8,080 nucleotides of DNA from an uncultured Clostridia bacterium (GTDB lineage Bacteria; Bacillota; Clostridia; Oscillospirales; Acutalibacteraceae), in NCBI GenBank assembly GCA_945875045.1, contig CAMCIX010000060.1, positions 1 through 8,080 on the forward strand. The letters run 5' to 3'. Below are positions 1 to 8,080 of the stretch, piece after piece; position 1 is the stretch's first letter, and every line of letters starts with the position of its first letter. Below the pieces are notes generated by a model that worked only from the letters and a program-made list of their open reading frames with translations, did no database searches and was not told where the DNA came from. Made by a program: the position numbers and the translations under genes.

Positions 1-2294
<2,294 letters not shown>

Positions 2295-2296
<2 letters not shown>

Positions 2297-2300
2297 GGTG
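2295..2300 (+). promoter_or_regulatory. Ribosome binding site of ntpE
   Basis: AAGGTG overlaps the ntpK stop codon and sits six bases before the ATG at 2307. It supports 2307 over an in-frame ATG at 2238, which would start inside ntpK and add 23 residues that are only an out-of-frame reading of the proteolipid's last helix. Confidence 0.75.
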
Positions 2301-2306
2301 ACCGAA

Positions 2307-2882
2307 ATGACCTCAAGTGAAAAGATACTTGCCGTTATAACCGAGGAGGCACAAAGCACCGCACGGGAGATTATTTCAGCCGCCGAAAAAAGGGCGGAGG
2401 AAATTATTTCGGAGAGGGCAAAGGAAGCCGAAAAAGAGGCTTCGGAAATTACCGCCGCCGCCGAAAAAAAGGCAGAGCTTATTAAAAGCACGGGCGAATC
2501 GTCGGCACAGCTTATTTTGCGGGACGCGGCGCTCTCAAAAAAGCGGGAGCTTATCGAAAAGGCGCTTAACAGCGTTATCGTCAGCATAAATAATTATGAC
2601 GATAAGACCTATTTCGACCGCCTTTTAAGGCTTGTAAAAAAGAACGCTATGAGCGGTAACGGCGAAATGCTCCTTTCTGCACGTGATTTATCCCGCGATA
2701 AGGACGGCTTTGCTAAGTCGCTAAAGGAGCTTTCTATAACCCTTAGCGATACCCCTGCCGATATTAACGGCGGCTTTATCCTTAAATACGGCGATATTAT
2801 AATTAACTGCGAGCTGTCGGCGGTAATGCGCGAAAAGCGCGACGAGATAACCGACGCCGTAAACACAGCCCTTTTCGGCTAA
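2307..2882 (+). CDS. ntpE: V-type ATP synthase subunit E (peripheral stalk)
   Basis: Subunit E is half of the peripheral stalk that holds the A3B3 head still against rotor torque; its usual partner is a small coiled-coil subunit (NtpF/H type) not seen here. The protein is 191 residues, close to the family's usual 190-205. Residues from about 5 to 75 form a long, highly charged, Ala/Glu/Lys-rich helix, including two copies of an AAEK(R/K)AE block 26 residues apart. This is the expected right-handed coiled-coil stalk. Residues from about 80 to 191 form a mixed alpha/beta head that would bind the top of the head domain, ending in EKRDEITDAVNTALFG. No catalytic residues are expected. The assignment rests on the architecture, the length and the position between ntpK and ntpC, because this family is poorly conserved in sequence. 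The gene is 13 bases from ntpC. Confidence 0.93.
   Translation: MTSSEKILAVITEEAQSTAREIISAAEKRAEEIISERAKEAEKEASEITAAAEKKAELIKSTGESSAQLILRDAALSKKRELIEKALNSVIVSINNYDDKTYFDRLLRLVKKNAMSGNGEMLLSARDLSRDKDGFAKSLKELSITLSDTPADINGGFILKYGDIIINCELSAVMREKRDEITDAVNTALFG
2379..2477 (+). repeat. Imperfect 21-base in-frame repeat pair within ntpE
   Basis: Two 21-base copies at 2379-2399 and 2457-2477 match at 19 of 21 positions, differing at positions 14 and 18. They lie exactly 26 codons apart and encode AAEKRAE and AAEKKAE. Both contain A runs (six and seven A). The simplest reading is repetitive coiled-coil coding sequence with shared codon preference, not a separate DNA element. Confidence 0.5.
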
Positions 2883-2883
2883 A

Positions 2884-2890
2884 GAAGGTG
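2884..2890 (+). promoter_or_regulatory. Ribosome binding site of ntpC
   Basis: GAAGGTG lies two bases after the ntpE stop and five bases before the ATG at 2896. It is the same kind of site as the one before ntpE. Confidence 0.7.
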
Positions 2891-2895
2891 AAACT

Positions 2896-3873
2896 ATGTC
2901 GGTAAAATCCGTAGGCTTTGCCATAGGTAATTTAAGGGCAAGGGAAAACAGGCTTTTAAAGGTCGCAGACTTAAATACGCTTTCAGCCGCTAAAAGCACA
3001 GACGAGCTTGCTAAAATGCTTACCGATAAGGGGATAGGCTCGTCGGATACTAAGGACGTGCCGCTCCTTTTAAGCGAGGAAACCCAAAAGCTTTGGGAGT
3101 ATATTACCGAAAACGCTCCCGATATGTCGGCTTTCGCGCCCTTCCTTTATGAAAATGATTTCCATAATTTTAAAGCGGTGCTTAAAGGGGTTGTGCGCGG
3201 GGCGGATTATTCGTCTCTGCTTATTCTGCCCGCCACGGTTGAGGTTGCTTTGCTTGAACGCACGGTAAAGGAAAAGCGGTTTGATTTACTGCCTGAATTT
3301 ATGCGCGCACCTGCCGAGGAGGCGTACTCCGTTTTTACTAAGACGGGGGACAGCCAGCTTGCAGACTGCATATTAGACGCGGGACTGATGACCGCACAGC
3401 TTAAAAAGGCTAAGGAAATCGGAAACGCGGTTATTTTAAAACTTATTACCGTGACCGTATTTTATAACAATATTAAGGCGGCTTTGCGCGCGGCAAAGGC
3501 AAATAAAACCGCCGCCTTTTTAGATACCGCCCTTACCGAAACGGGGGTTGTTTCCAAAAAGGCTATGGTTTCCGCGGCGCTCGTCGGGGAAGAAAAGCTT
3601 TTGGAGCTTATGTCTAAAGCGGTAGAGCTTGGCGGAGCGGATGCGGCGGAGGCTTACAGGCGTTCACCCGCCGAGTTTGAAAAATTTGTTGATGATCGCG
3701 TTATAACGGCGGCTAAAAAATGCAAATATATCACGGTGGGAATAGAGCCGATTGTGGGCTATATGCTGGCAAGAAAGGCGGAAATTACCGACCTTCGCAT
3801 AATATACAGCGGTATAAAAACAGGTCAGCCGACCGAAAAAACAAGGGAAAGGCTGCGTGAGCTTTATGGTTAA
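2896..3873 (+). CDS. ntpC: V-type ATP synthase subunit C (central stalk to K-ring adaptor, d-type)
   Basis: Subunit C (the eukaryotic d, archaeal C homologue) is a funnel-shaped soluble protein that sits on the K ring and socks the D-G shaft into it, coupling rotation to the membrane rotor. The protein is 325 residues, close to E. hirae NtpC at about 332. It is mostly helical and lacks membrane segments. Features visible include an N-terminal NLRARENRLL stretch, a YENDFHNFKAVLKG motif typical of the family near residue 90, a second related helix-rich unit (ITVTVFYNNIKAALRAAK, near residue 185) and a C-terminal GYMLARKAEITDLRIIYSG segment. The repeated 'D/NxxNIKAxLR'-like helices fit the internal pseudo-threefold fold. 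The 3' end overlaps the start of ntpG, so the two are probably translationally coupled. Confidence 0.95.
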   Translation: MSVKSVGFAIGNLRARENRLLKVADLNTLSAAKSTDELAKMLTDKGIGSSDTKDVPLLLSEETQKLWEYITENAPDMSAFAPFLYENDFHNFKAVLKGVVRGADYSSLLILPATVEVALLERTVKEKRFDLLPEFMRAPAEEAYSVFTKTGDSQLADCILDAGLMTAQLKKAKEIGNAVILKLITVTVFYNNIKAALRAAKANKTAAFLDTALTETGVVSKKAMVSAALVGEEKLLELMSKAVELGGADAAEAYRRSPAEFEKFVDDRVITAAKKCKYITVGIEPIVGYMLARKAEITDLRIIYSGIKTGQPTEKTRERLRELYG

Positions 3874-4183
3874 AACAGCGGTTTTGGGTGATACCGAAAG
3901 CATTAAGGGCTTCGCGGCGGTGGGACTTGATATTTACCCCTGCGACCGTGAGGAAAACGCCGAGGAAATATTTTCTAAAATTGTCTCGGCTGACTACGGC
4001 GTGATTTTTGTGACCGAGCGTTTGGTGCCGATACTTAAAAGGCAAATCGATAAAACCGATAAACAGCTTACCCCCTCGGTAGTGCCTATTATCGGCGTTT
4101 CGGGCAATAACGGCGCGGGTACTGCGGCGCTTAAGGCGGCGGTCGAAAAGGCGGTCGGCTCGGATATAATTTTTAATAAATAG
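3866..4183 (+). CDS. ntpG: V-type ATP synthase subunit F (NtpG, central stalk)
   Basis: This small soluble subunit binds the D shaft and completes the central rotor axle. It is named G in the E. hirae ntp scheme and F in the general V/A-type scheme. From the ATG it is 105 residues, against about 103 in E. hirae. The family signature is clear: an N-terminal strand and turn (KTAVLGDTESIKGFAAVGLDIY) followed by a Rossmann-like fold with YGVIFVTERL, then PSVVPIIGVSGNNG and a final helix. The start is uncertain. The ATG at 3866 gives an 8-base overlap with ntpC and the usual family N-terminus. An in-frame GTG at 3857 would add three residues and has a better-placed purine-rich site (AAGGGAAAGG, 3843-3852). 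Either way, re-initiation after ntpC is likely. A 24-base gap follows before ntpA. Confidence 0.92.
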   Translation: MVKTAVLGDTESIKGFAAVGLDIYPCDREENAEEIFSKIVSADYGVIFVTERLVPILKRQIDKTDKQLTPSVVPIIGVSGNNGAGTAALKAAVEKAVGSDIIFNK

Positions 4184-4192
4184 TTCAGCGTA

Positions 4193-4200
4193 AAAGGAGA
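4193..4200 (+). promoter_or_regulatory. Ribosome binding site of ntpA
   Basis: AAAGGAGA lies seven bases before the ATG at 4208, within the 24-base gap after ntpG. This is the longest gap in the operon, and I see no promoter or hairpin in it. Confidence 0.85.
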
Positions 4201-4207
4201 AATAAGA

Positions 4208-5977
4208 ATGACCGAAGGAACAATAACCAAGGTTGCGGGTCCTCTTGTAATAGCCGAGGGTATGCGGGACGCCGATATGTTCGACGTTGTGCGCGTATCG
4301 GATAAAAGGCTTATCGGCGAAATTATTGAAATGCACGGCGATAAGGCTTCCATTCAGGTTTACGAGGAAACGGCGGGCTTAGGACCGGGTGAAAAGGTCG
4401 TGTCCACAGGAAAGCCCTTGAGCGTTGAGTTAGGACCGGGGCTTATCGGCTCGATTTTTGACGGAATACAGCGCCCCCTTGCCGAAATTATGAAGGTAAG
4501 CGGAACAAATCTTCAAAGAGGCGTTGAGGTTCCCGCCCTCCCGCGTGATAAAAAGTGGCATTTCACCCCCGAGAAAAAGGTGGGAGATACCGTTAAGGGC
4601 GGCGATACGGTAGGTACGGTTCAGGAAACGGCTATCGTAAGCCATAAAATAATGCTACCTAACAAAATGTCGGGCAAAATTGTTGAGATTGCCGAGGGCG
4701 ATTTCACGGTTGAGGACATCGTTTACAAGGTCGAAACCGAAAAGGGAATAGTTGAGCTTACCCTTATGCAGTCCTGGCCCGTCCGCGTGGGCAGACCCTA
4801 TAAGCGCAAATTATCGCCTGATATTCCGCTTGTTACGGGTCAGCGTGTTATAGATACCCTTTTCCCGATTGCAAAGGGCGGCGTTGCGGCAGTACCGGGA
4901 CCTTTCGGCTCGGGTAAAACCGTGGTTCAGCATCAGCTTGCAAAATGGGCGGCGGCGGACATAATAGTTTACATCGGCTGCGGCGAGCGCGGCAACGAAA
5001 TGACCGACGTTTTAAACGAGTTCCCCGAGCTTAAGGATCCGAGAACGGGTAACTCACTTATGGAGCGTACCGTGCTTATCGCAAACACCTCGGATATGCC
5101 TGTTGCGGCGCGCGAGGCTTCGATTTACACGGGTATTACAATAGCGGAATACTTCCGCGATATGGGCTATACCGTGGCGCTTATGGCGGACTCCACCTCC
5201 CGCTGGGCGGAGGCTCTGCGTGAAATGTCGGGCAGACTTGAGGAAATGCCGGGCGAGGAGGGCTATCCCGCTTACTTAGGCTCCCGCTTGGCTCAGTTCT
5301 ATGAGCGCGCGGGAAGAGTGATAGTAAACGGCGGCGAGGAGACAGAGGGCGCGCTCTCGGTAATCGGCGCGGTTTCACCTCCGGGCGGAGATATTTCCGA
5401 GCCTGTTTCGCAGGCAACCCTTAGAATAGTTAAGGTATTCTGGGGACTTGATTCCTCCCTTGCATACAAGCGGCATTTCCCCGCGATAAACTGGCTTACA
5501 AGCTACTCGCTTTACGCCGATTCGCTTTCAGGTTGGTTCAATGAAAATGTTAAGTCCGACTGGTTTAAGCTTCGCGGCAGACTTATGGCGATACTTCAAG
5601 AGGAAGCCGAGCTTGAGGAGATAGTTAAGCTTGTAGGTATGGACGCCCTTTCCGCGCCCGACCGCCTAAAGCTTGAGGCGGCGCGGTCTATAAGAGAGGA
5701 CTATCTGCACCAAAACGCCTTTGACGATACAGATACCTATACTTCGCTAAATAAGCAGTACCTTATGATGGAGCTGATTTTAGCCTTTTACGATAGGTCG
5801 CTTACAGCGCTTAACAAGGGCGCGTCGATTGAAAAGATTGTTTCAATGCCGTCAAGAGAGCGTATAGGTAGATTTAAGTACACCCCCGAAAATAATATCG
5901 ATTCCGAATATACCGAAATTTTAGCAGAGCTTGACAGCGATATTGATAAAGCCGTCAAGACCTCTGACGAGCTGTAA
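4208..5977 (+). CDS. ntpA: V-type ATP synthase catalytic subunit A
   Basis: This is the nucleotide-hydrolysing subunit of the A3B3 head. The length of 589 residues is typical (E. hirae about 593). An N-terminal beta-barrel ([12 protein letters not shown]) is followed by the V/A-specific non-homologous bulge insertion (about residues 110-190), which is absent from F-type beta subunits. The Walker A motif is GPFGSGKT at 231-238, with K237 and T238 contacting phosphate and Mg. GERGNE follows, with E260 as the catalytic glutamate and R261 beside it, equivalent to E. hirae E261 and R262. The Walker B region is [14 protein letters not shown] from residue 323, with D328. The [20 protein letters not shown] segment and a helical C-terminal domain complete it. 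All catalytic residues are present, so an active enzyme is expected. ntpB begins 12 bases after the stop, and its ribosome binding site overlaps the ntpA stop codon. Confidence 0.99.
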   Translation: MTEGTITKVAGPLVIAEGMRDADMFDVVRVSDKRLIGEIIEMHGDKASIQVYEETAGLGPGEKVVSTGKPLSVELGPGLIGSIFDGIQRPLAEIMKVSGTNLQRGVEVPALPRDKKWHFTPEKKVGDTVKGGDTVGTVQETAIVSHKIMLPNKMSGKIVEIAEGDFTVEDIVYKVETEKGIVELTLMQSWPVRVGRPYKRKLSPDIPLVTGQRVIDTLFPIAKGGVAAVPGPFGSGKTVVQHQLAKWAAADIIVYIGCGERGNEMTDVLNEFPELKDPRTGNSLMERTVLIANTSDMPVAAREASIYTGITIAEYFRDMGYTVALMADSTSRWAEALREMSGRLEEMPGEEGYPAYLGSRLAQFYERAGRVIVNGGEETEGALSVIGAVSPPGGDISEPVSQATLRIVKVFWGLDSSLAYKRHFPAINWLTSYSLYADSLSGWFNENVKSDWFKLRGRLMAILQEEAELEEIVKLVGMDALSAPDRLKLEAARSIREDYLHQNAFDDTDTYTSLNKQYLMMELILAFYDRSLTALNKGASIEKIVSMPSRERIGRFKYTPENNIDSEYTEILAELDSDIDKAVKTSDEL

Positions 5978-5982
5978 GGAGG
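5976..5982 (+). promoter_or_regulatory. Ribosome binding site of ntpB
   Basis: A perfect AAGGAGG begins inside the ntpA TAA stop and lies seven bases before the ATG at 5990, so termination on ntpA and initiation on ntpB take place at nearly the same spot. Confidence 0.9.
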
Positions 5983-5989
5983 GAGCAAA

Positions 5990-7363
5990 ATGCCTAAGGA
6001 ATATAAAACTATACGCGAGGTCGCAGGCCCTCTTATGATGGTAAGCGACGTTGAAAACGTAAAATACGACGAGCTTGGCGAAATTGAGCTCCCGAACGGC
6101 GATATTAGGCGCTGTAAGGTGCTGGAAATAAATGGCACTAACGCATTGGTACAGCTTTTTGAAAGCTCGGCGGGAATTAACCTTGCCGACTCAAAGGTGC
6201 GCTTTTTAGGGCGCGGAATGGAATTGCCCGTGTCACCCGATATGCTTTCCCGCGTTTTCGACGGCTTGGGCAGACCGATTGACGGCGGTCCCGAGCTTAT
6301 CCCCGAAAAGCGATTGGATATTAACGGCAGGCCTATGAACCCCGCCGCGCGCAACTATCCGCAGGAGTTTATTCAGACAGGCGTTTCTGCTATTGACGGA
6401 CTAAACACCCTTGTAAGAGGGCAGAAGCTCCCGATTTTCTCTGCCTCCGGTCTTCCGCACGCAAACCTTGCCGCCCAGATTGCAAGGCAGGCGACGGTAT
6501 TAGGCGACAACGAGCAGTTCGCGGTTGTCTTTGCGGCAATGGGTATCACCTTTGAGGAATCAAACTTCTTTATCGATTCCTTTAGGGAGACAGGCGCGCT
6601 TGACCGTACCGTTATGTTTGTAAACCTTGCAAACGACCCCGCTATCGAGCGTATCGCCACACCTAAAATGGCGCTTACCGCGGCTGAATATTTAGCCTTT
6701 GACCTTGGTATGCAGGTGCTTGTAATAATGACCGATATTACCAACTACGCCGATGCTCTAAGAGAGGTTTCCGCCGCGCGTAAGGAGGTTCCCGGCAGAC
6801 GCGGCTACCCCGGCTATATGTATACCGACCTTGCAACTCTTTACGAGCGCGCGGGAAGACTTAAAGGCAAGGACGGCTCTATAACCCTTATTCCGATTCT
6901 TACAATGCCCGAGGACGACAAGACCCACCCGATACCCGACCTTACGGGTTATATCACCGAGGGACAGATTATTTTAAGCCGTGAGCTTTACCGAAAGGGC
7001 GTTACTCCGCCTATCGACGTACTTCCGTCACTTTCCCGTCTTAAAGACAAGGGAATAGGCGAGGGCAGAACGAGAAAGGATCACGCGGCGACTATGAACC
7101 AGCTTTTCGCGGCGTATGCCCGCGGTAAGGACGCTAAGGAGTTAATGGTAATCTTGGGCGAGGCGGCGCTAACCGACATTGATAAAAAGTACGCCGAGTT
7201 TGCCGACAGGTTTGAAAACGAGTATGTCTCGCAGGGCTACAGCACCAACCGTACCATTGAGGAAACCCTCAATATTGGCTGGAAGCTCTTGTCAATTCTC
7301 CCGAGGAGCGAGCTTAAACGAATTAACGACGAGCTGCTTAATAAATATTACGGTAAGCTTTAA
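5990..7363 (+). CDS. ntpB: V-type ATP synthase subunit B (non-catalytic)
   Basis: Subunit B alternates with A in the head hexamer and completes the catalytic sites at A-B interfaces without hydrolysing ATP itself. At 457 residues it matches the family (E. hirae about 458). It has the N-terminal barrel ([20 protein letters not shown]), then [13 protein letters not shown]. Where a P-loop would be it has SASGLPHAN (151-159), the degenerate, lysine-free version diagnostic of B subunits. Next come [31 protein letters not shown] (written here only as [20 protein letters not shown]) and [36 protein letters not shown] contains R350, the arginine finger supplied to the A site, at the same number as E. 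hirae R350. The C-terminal helical bundle is complete. ntpD follows after 11 bases. Confidence 0.99.
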   Translation: MPKEYKTIREVAGPLMMVSDVENVKYDELGEIELPNGDIRRCKVLEINGTNALVQLFESSAGINLADSKVRFLGRGMELPVSPDMLSRVFDGLGRPIDGGPELIPEKRLDINGRPMNPAARNYPQEFIQTGVSAIDGLNTLVRGQKLPIFSASGLPHANLAAQIARQATVLGDNEQFAVVFAAMGITFEESNFFIDSFRETGALDRTVMFVNLANDPAIERIATPKMALTAAEYLAFDLGMQVLVIMTDITNYADALREVSAARKEVPGRRGYPGYMYTDLATLYERAGRLKGKDGSITLIPILTMPEDDKTHPIPDLTGYITEGQIILSRELYRKGVTPPIDVLPSLSRLKDKGIGEGRTRKDHAATMNQLFAAYARGKDAKELMVILGEAALTDIDKKYAEFADRFENEYVSQGYSTNRTIEETLNIGWKLLSILPRSELKRINDELLNKYYGKL

Positions 7364-7367
7364 GGAG
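7362..7367 (+). promoter_or_regulatory. Ribosome binding site of ntpD
   Basis: AAGGAG overlaps the ntpB stop codon and lies seven bases before the ATG at 7375. This supports 7375 over the in-frame ATG at 7384, three codons later. Confidence 0.82.
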
Positions 7368-7374
7368 TGGGAAT

Positions 7375-8033
7375 ATGGCAGCAATGAATGTTAATCCCAC
7401 CCGTATGGAGCTTACCCGCCTTAAAAAGCAGCTTTCCACCGCGACAAGGGGACACAAGCTCTTAAAAGATAAGCGCGACGAGCTAATGCGGCAGTTCCTT
7501 GATATGATAAGGGAGACCAAAACGCTCCGCGAGCGGGTTGAAAGGGAGCAGGCAAGGGTTAACGCCGATTTTGTGTTAGCTTCGAGCGTGATGTCAAAGG
7601 AGGCGCTTGATACCGCCCTTTTAGCCCCCAAGCAGGAGGTTTATTTGGAGCAATCCACCCGCAATGTTATGAGCGTTGACATTCCCGTTTATAGATTTAA
7701 GACAAGGACGAGTGAAAAATCGGATATTTTCTCCTACGGCTTTGCTTCAACGAGCTTTGAGCTTGACGACGCAGTAAGCGGACTGTCAGAGCTTTTGCCC
7801 TTAATGCTGGAGCTTGCCGAAAAGGAAAAGTCGGTAAAGCTGATGGCGGACGAGATAGAAAAGACCCGCCGCCGCGTTAACGCACTTGAACACGTCCTTA
7901 TTCCGCGCTACAAAGAGACCATTCATTTTATCTCAATGAAGCTTGAAGAAAACGAGCGTTCAAGCAGAGCGCGCCTTATGAAGGTTAAGGATATGATGAT
8001 CGAGGAGCAGATTGAGTACAAGCACACACACCC
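7375..8033 (+). CDS. ntpD: V-type ATP synthase subunit D (central rotor shaft), 3' truncated by adapter
   Basis: Subunit D is the rotating shaft inside the A3B3 head, the functional counterpart of F-type gamma. About 219 genuine codons are present. The N-terminus, MAAMNVNPTRMELTRLKKQL, and the following LLKDKRDELMRQF are diagnostic of the family. Residues 1 to about 75 and about 140 to 215 form the two long helices of the antiparallel coiled coil. Between them lies a short less helical segment that would contact subunit G. The second helix includes RRRVNALEHVLIPRY, then ISMKLEENERSSRARLMKVKD. Family members run to roughly 200-225 residues, so only the last few codons and the stop are probably missing. 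The frame stays open to the window end, but everything after base 8033 is synthetic adapter. The last few natural residues (HKTH-like KHTHP stretch at 8020-8033) should be treated with caution. Confidence 0.95.
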
Positions 8034-8080
8034 CTGTCTCTTATACACATCTGACGCTGCCGACGATATGCAGTGTGTAG
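8034..8080 (+). other. Illumina Nextera adapter read-through (synthetic, not genomic)
   Basis: These 47 bases match the structure of a Nextera library end read through the insert. Bases 8034-8052 are CTGTCTCTTATACACATCT, the 19-base Tn5 mosaic end. Bases 8053-8066 (GACGCTGCCGACGA) are the i5-side adapter body. Bases 8067-8074 (TATGCAGT) fall in the 8-base index position; the reverse complement ACTGCATA is, from memory, the Nextera N506/S506 index. Bases 8075-8080 (GTGTAG) begin the P5 complement. Read in the ntpD frame they give the well-known artefact peptide LLYTSDAAD. This is contamination from untrimmed reads, not a transposon in the genome. Confidence 0.98.

Noticed and set aside
4184..4207. 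Possible internal promoter or terminator between ntpG and ntpA
   Set aside because: The 24 bases hold a ribosome binding site and little else; there is no inverted repeat with a T-tract and no recognisable -35/-10 pair.
3785..4336. 183-residue antisense reading frame across ntpC, ntpG and ntpA
   Set aside because: It spans three real genes on the opposite strand, and its His/Arg/Phe-rich composition resembles no family I know.
5788..6354. 188-residue antisense reading frame across the ntpA-ntpB junction
   Set aside because: It is Ser/Pro/Ile-rich shadow sequence opposite two clearly functional ATPase genes.
7179..7394. 71-residue plus-strand frame covering the end of ntpB and the start of ntpD
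   Set aside because: It is out of frame with both genes, has no useful ribosome binding site and no recognisable content.
8022..8031. Short CA-repeat tract as a microsatellite or regulatory repeat
   Set aside because: It is only a few units long, lies in the ntpD frame and borders the adapter junction, so it cannot be given meaning from this sequence.
8034..8052. A Tn5/IS50-like terminal sequence that could mark a transposon end
   Set aside because: It is the engineered mosaic end and is followed directly by synthetic adapter, index and P5 sequence rather than transposon DNA. It is a library artefact.

Overview
The window is almost entirely one operon: eight tightly packed, same-strand genes for a bacterial V-type (V/A-type, NtpA-K family) rotary ATPase. 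The order is ntpI (5' end outside the window), ntpK, ntpE, ntpC, ntpG (the V-type F subunit), ntpA, ntpB and ntpD (3' end lost). This matches the I-K-E-C-G-A-B-D order of the Enterococcus hirae ntp operon. Gaps between genes are 1 to 24 bases, one pair overlaps, and most genes carry a strong AAGGAGG-like ribosome binding site. No stretch over 300 bases lacks a gene. I see no promoter, terminator, RNA gene, CRISPR array or natural mobile element.

The strong Shine-Dalgarno sites, operon order and protein sequences suggest a Firmicute, probably an anaerobic Clostridia-type bacterium. I cannot name a genus. The last bases show that the source was a Nextera (Tn5 tagmentation) Illumina library, so this is probably the end of a draft or metagenomic contig.

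Layout: 1-1830 ntpI (membrane stator a-subunit); 1832-2296 ntpK (rotor ring proteolipid); 2307-2882 ntpE (peripheral stalk); 2896-3873 ntpC (ring-to-shaft adaptor); 3866-4183 ntpG (central stalk); 4208-5977 ntpA (catalytic); 5990-7363 ntpB (non-catalytic B); 7375-8033 ntpD (central shaft, truncated). Together they encode the A3B3 head, the D-G shaft seated through C on the K ring, the I stator and half of the peripheral stalk. The partner stalk subunit (NtpF or H type) is not in the window; in E. hirae ntpF lies just upstream of ntpI. All Na+ ligand positions known from the E. hirae K ring are conserved here, so the enzyme is probably Na+-coupled. The direction of work (ion pump or ATP synthase) cannot be read from the sequence.

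The most notable non-gene signal is at 8034-8080. It is synthetic Illumina Nextera adapter: the 19-base mosaic end, the adapter body, an 8-base index and the start of the P5 sequence. It is fused in frame to ntpD and creates a false protein C-terminus. I found no undescribed biological system; apart from that artefact this is a well-conserved housekeeping operon.
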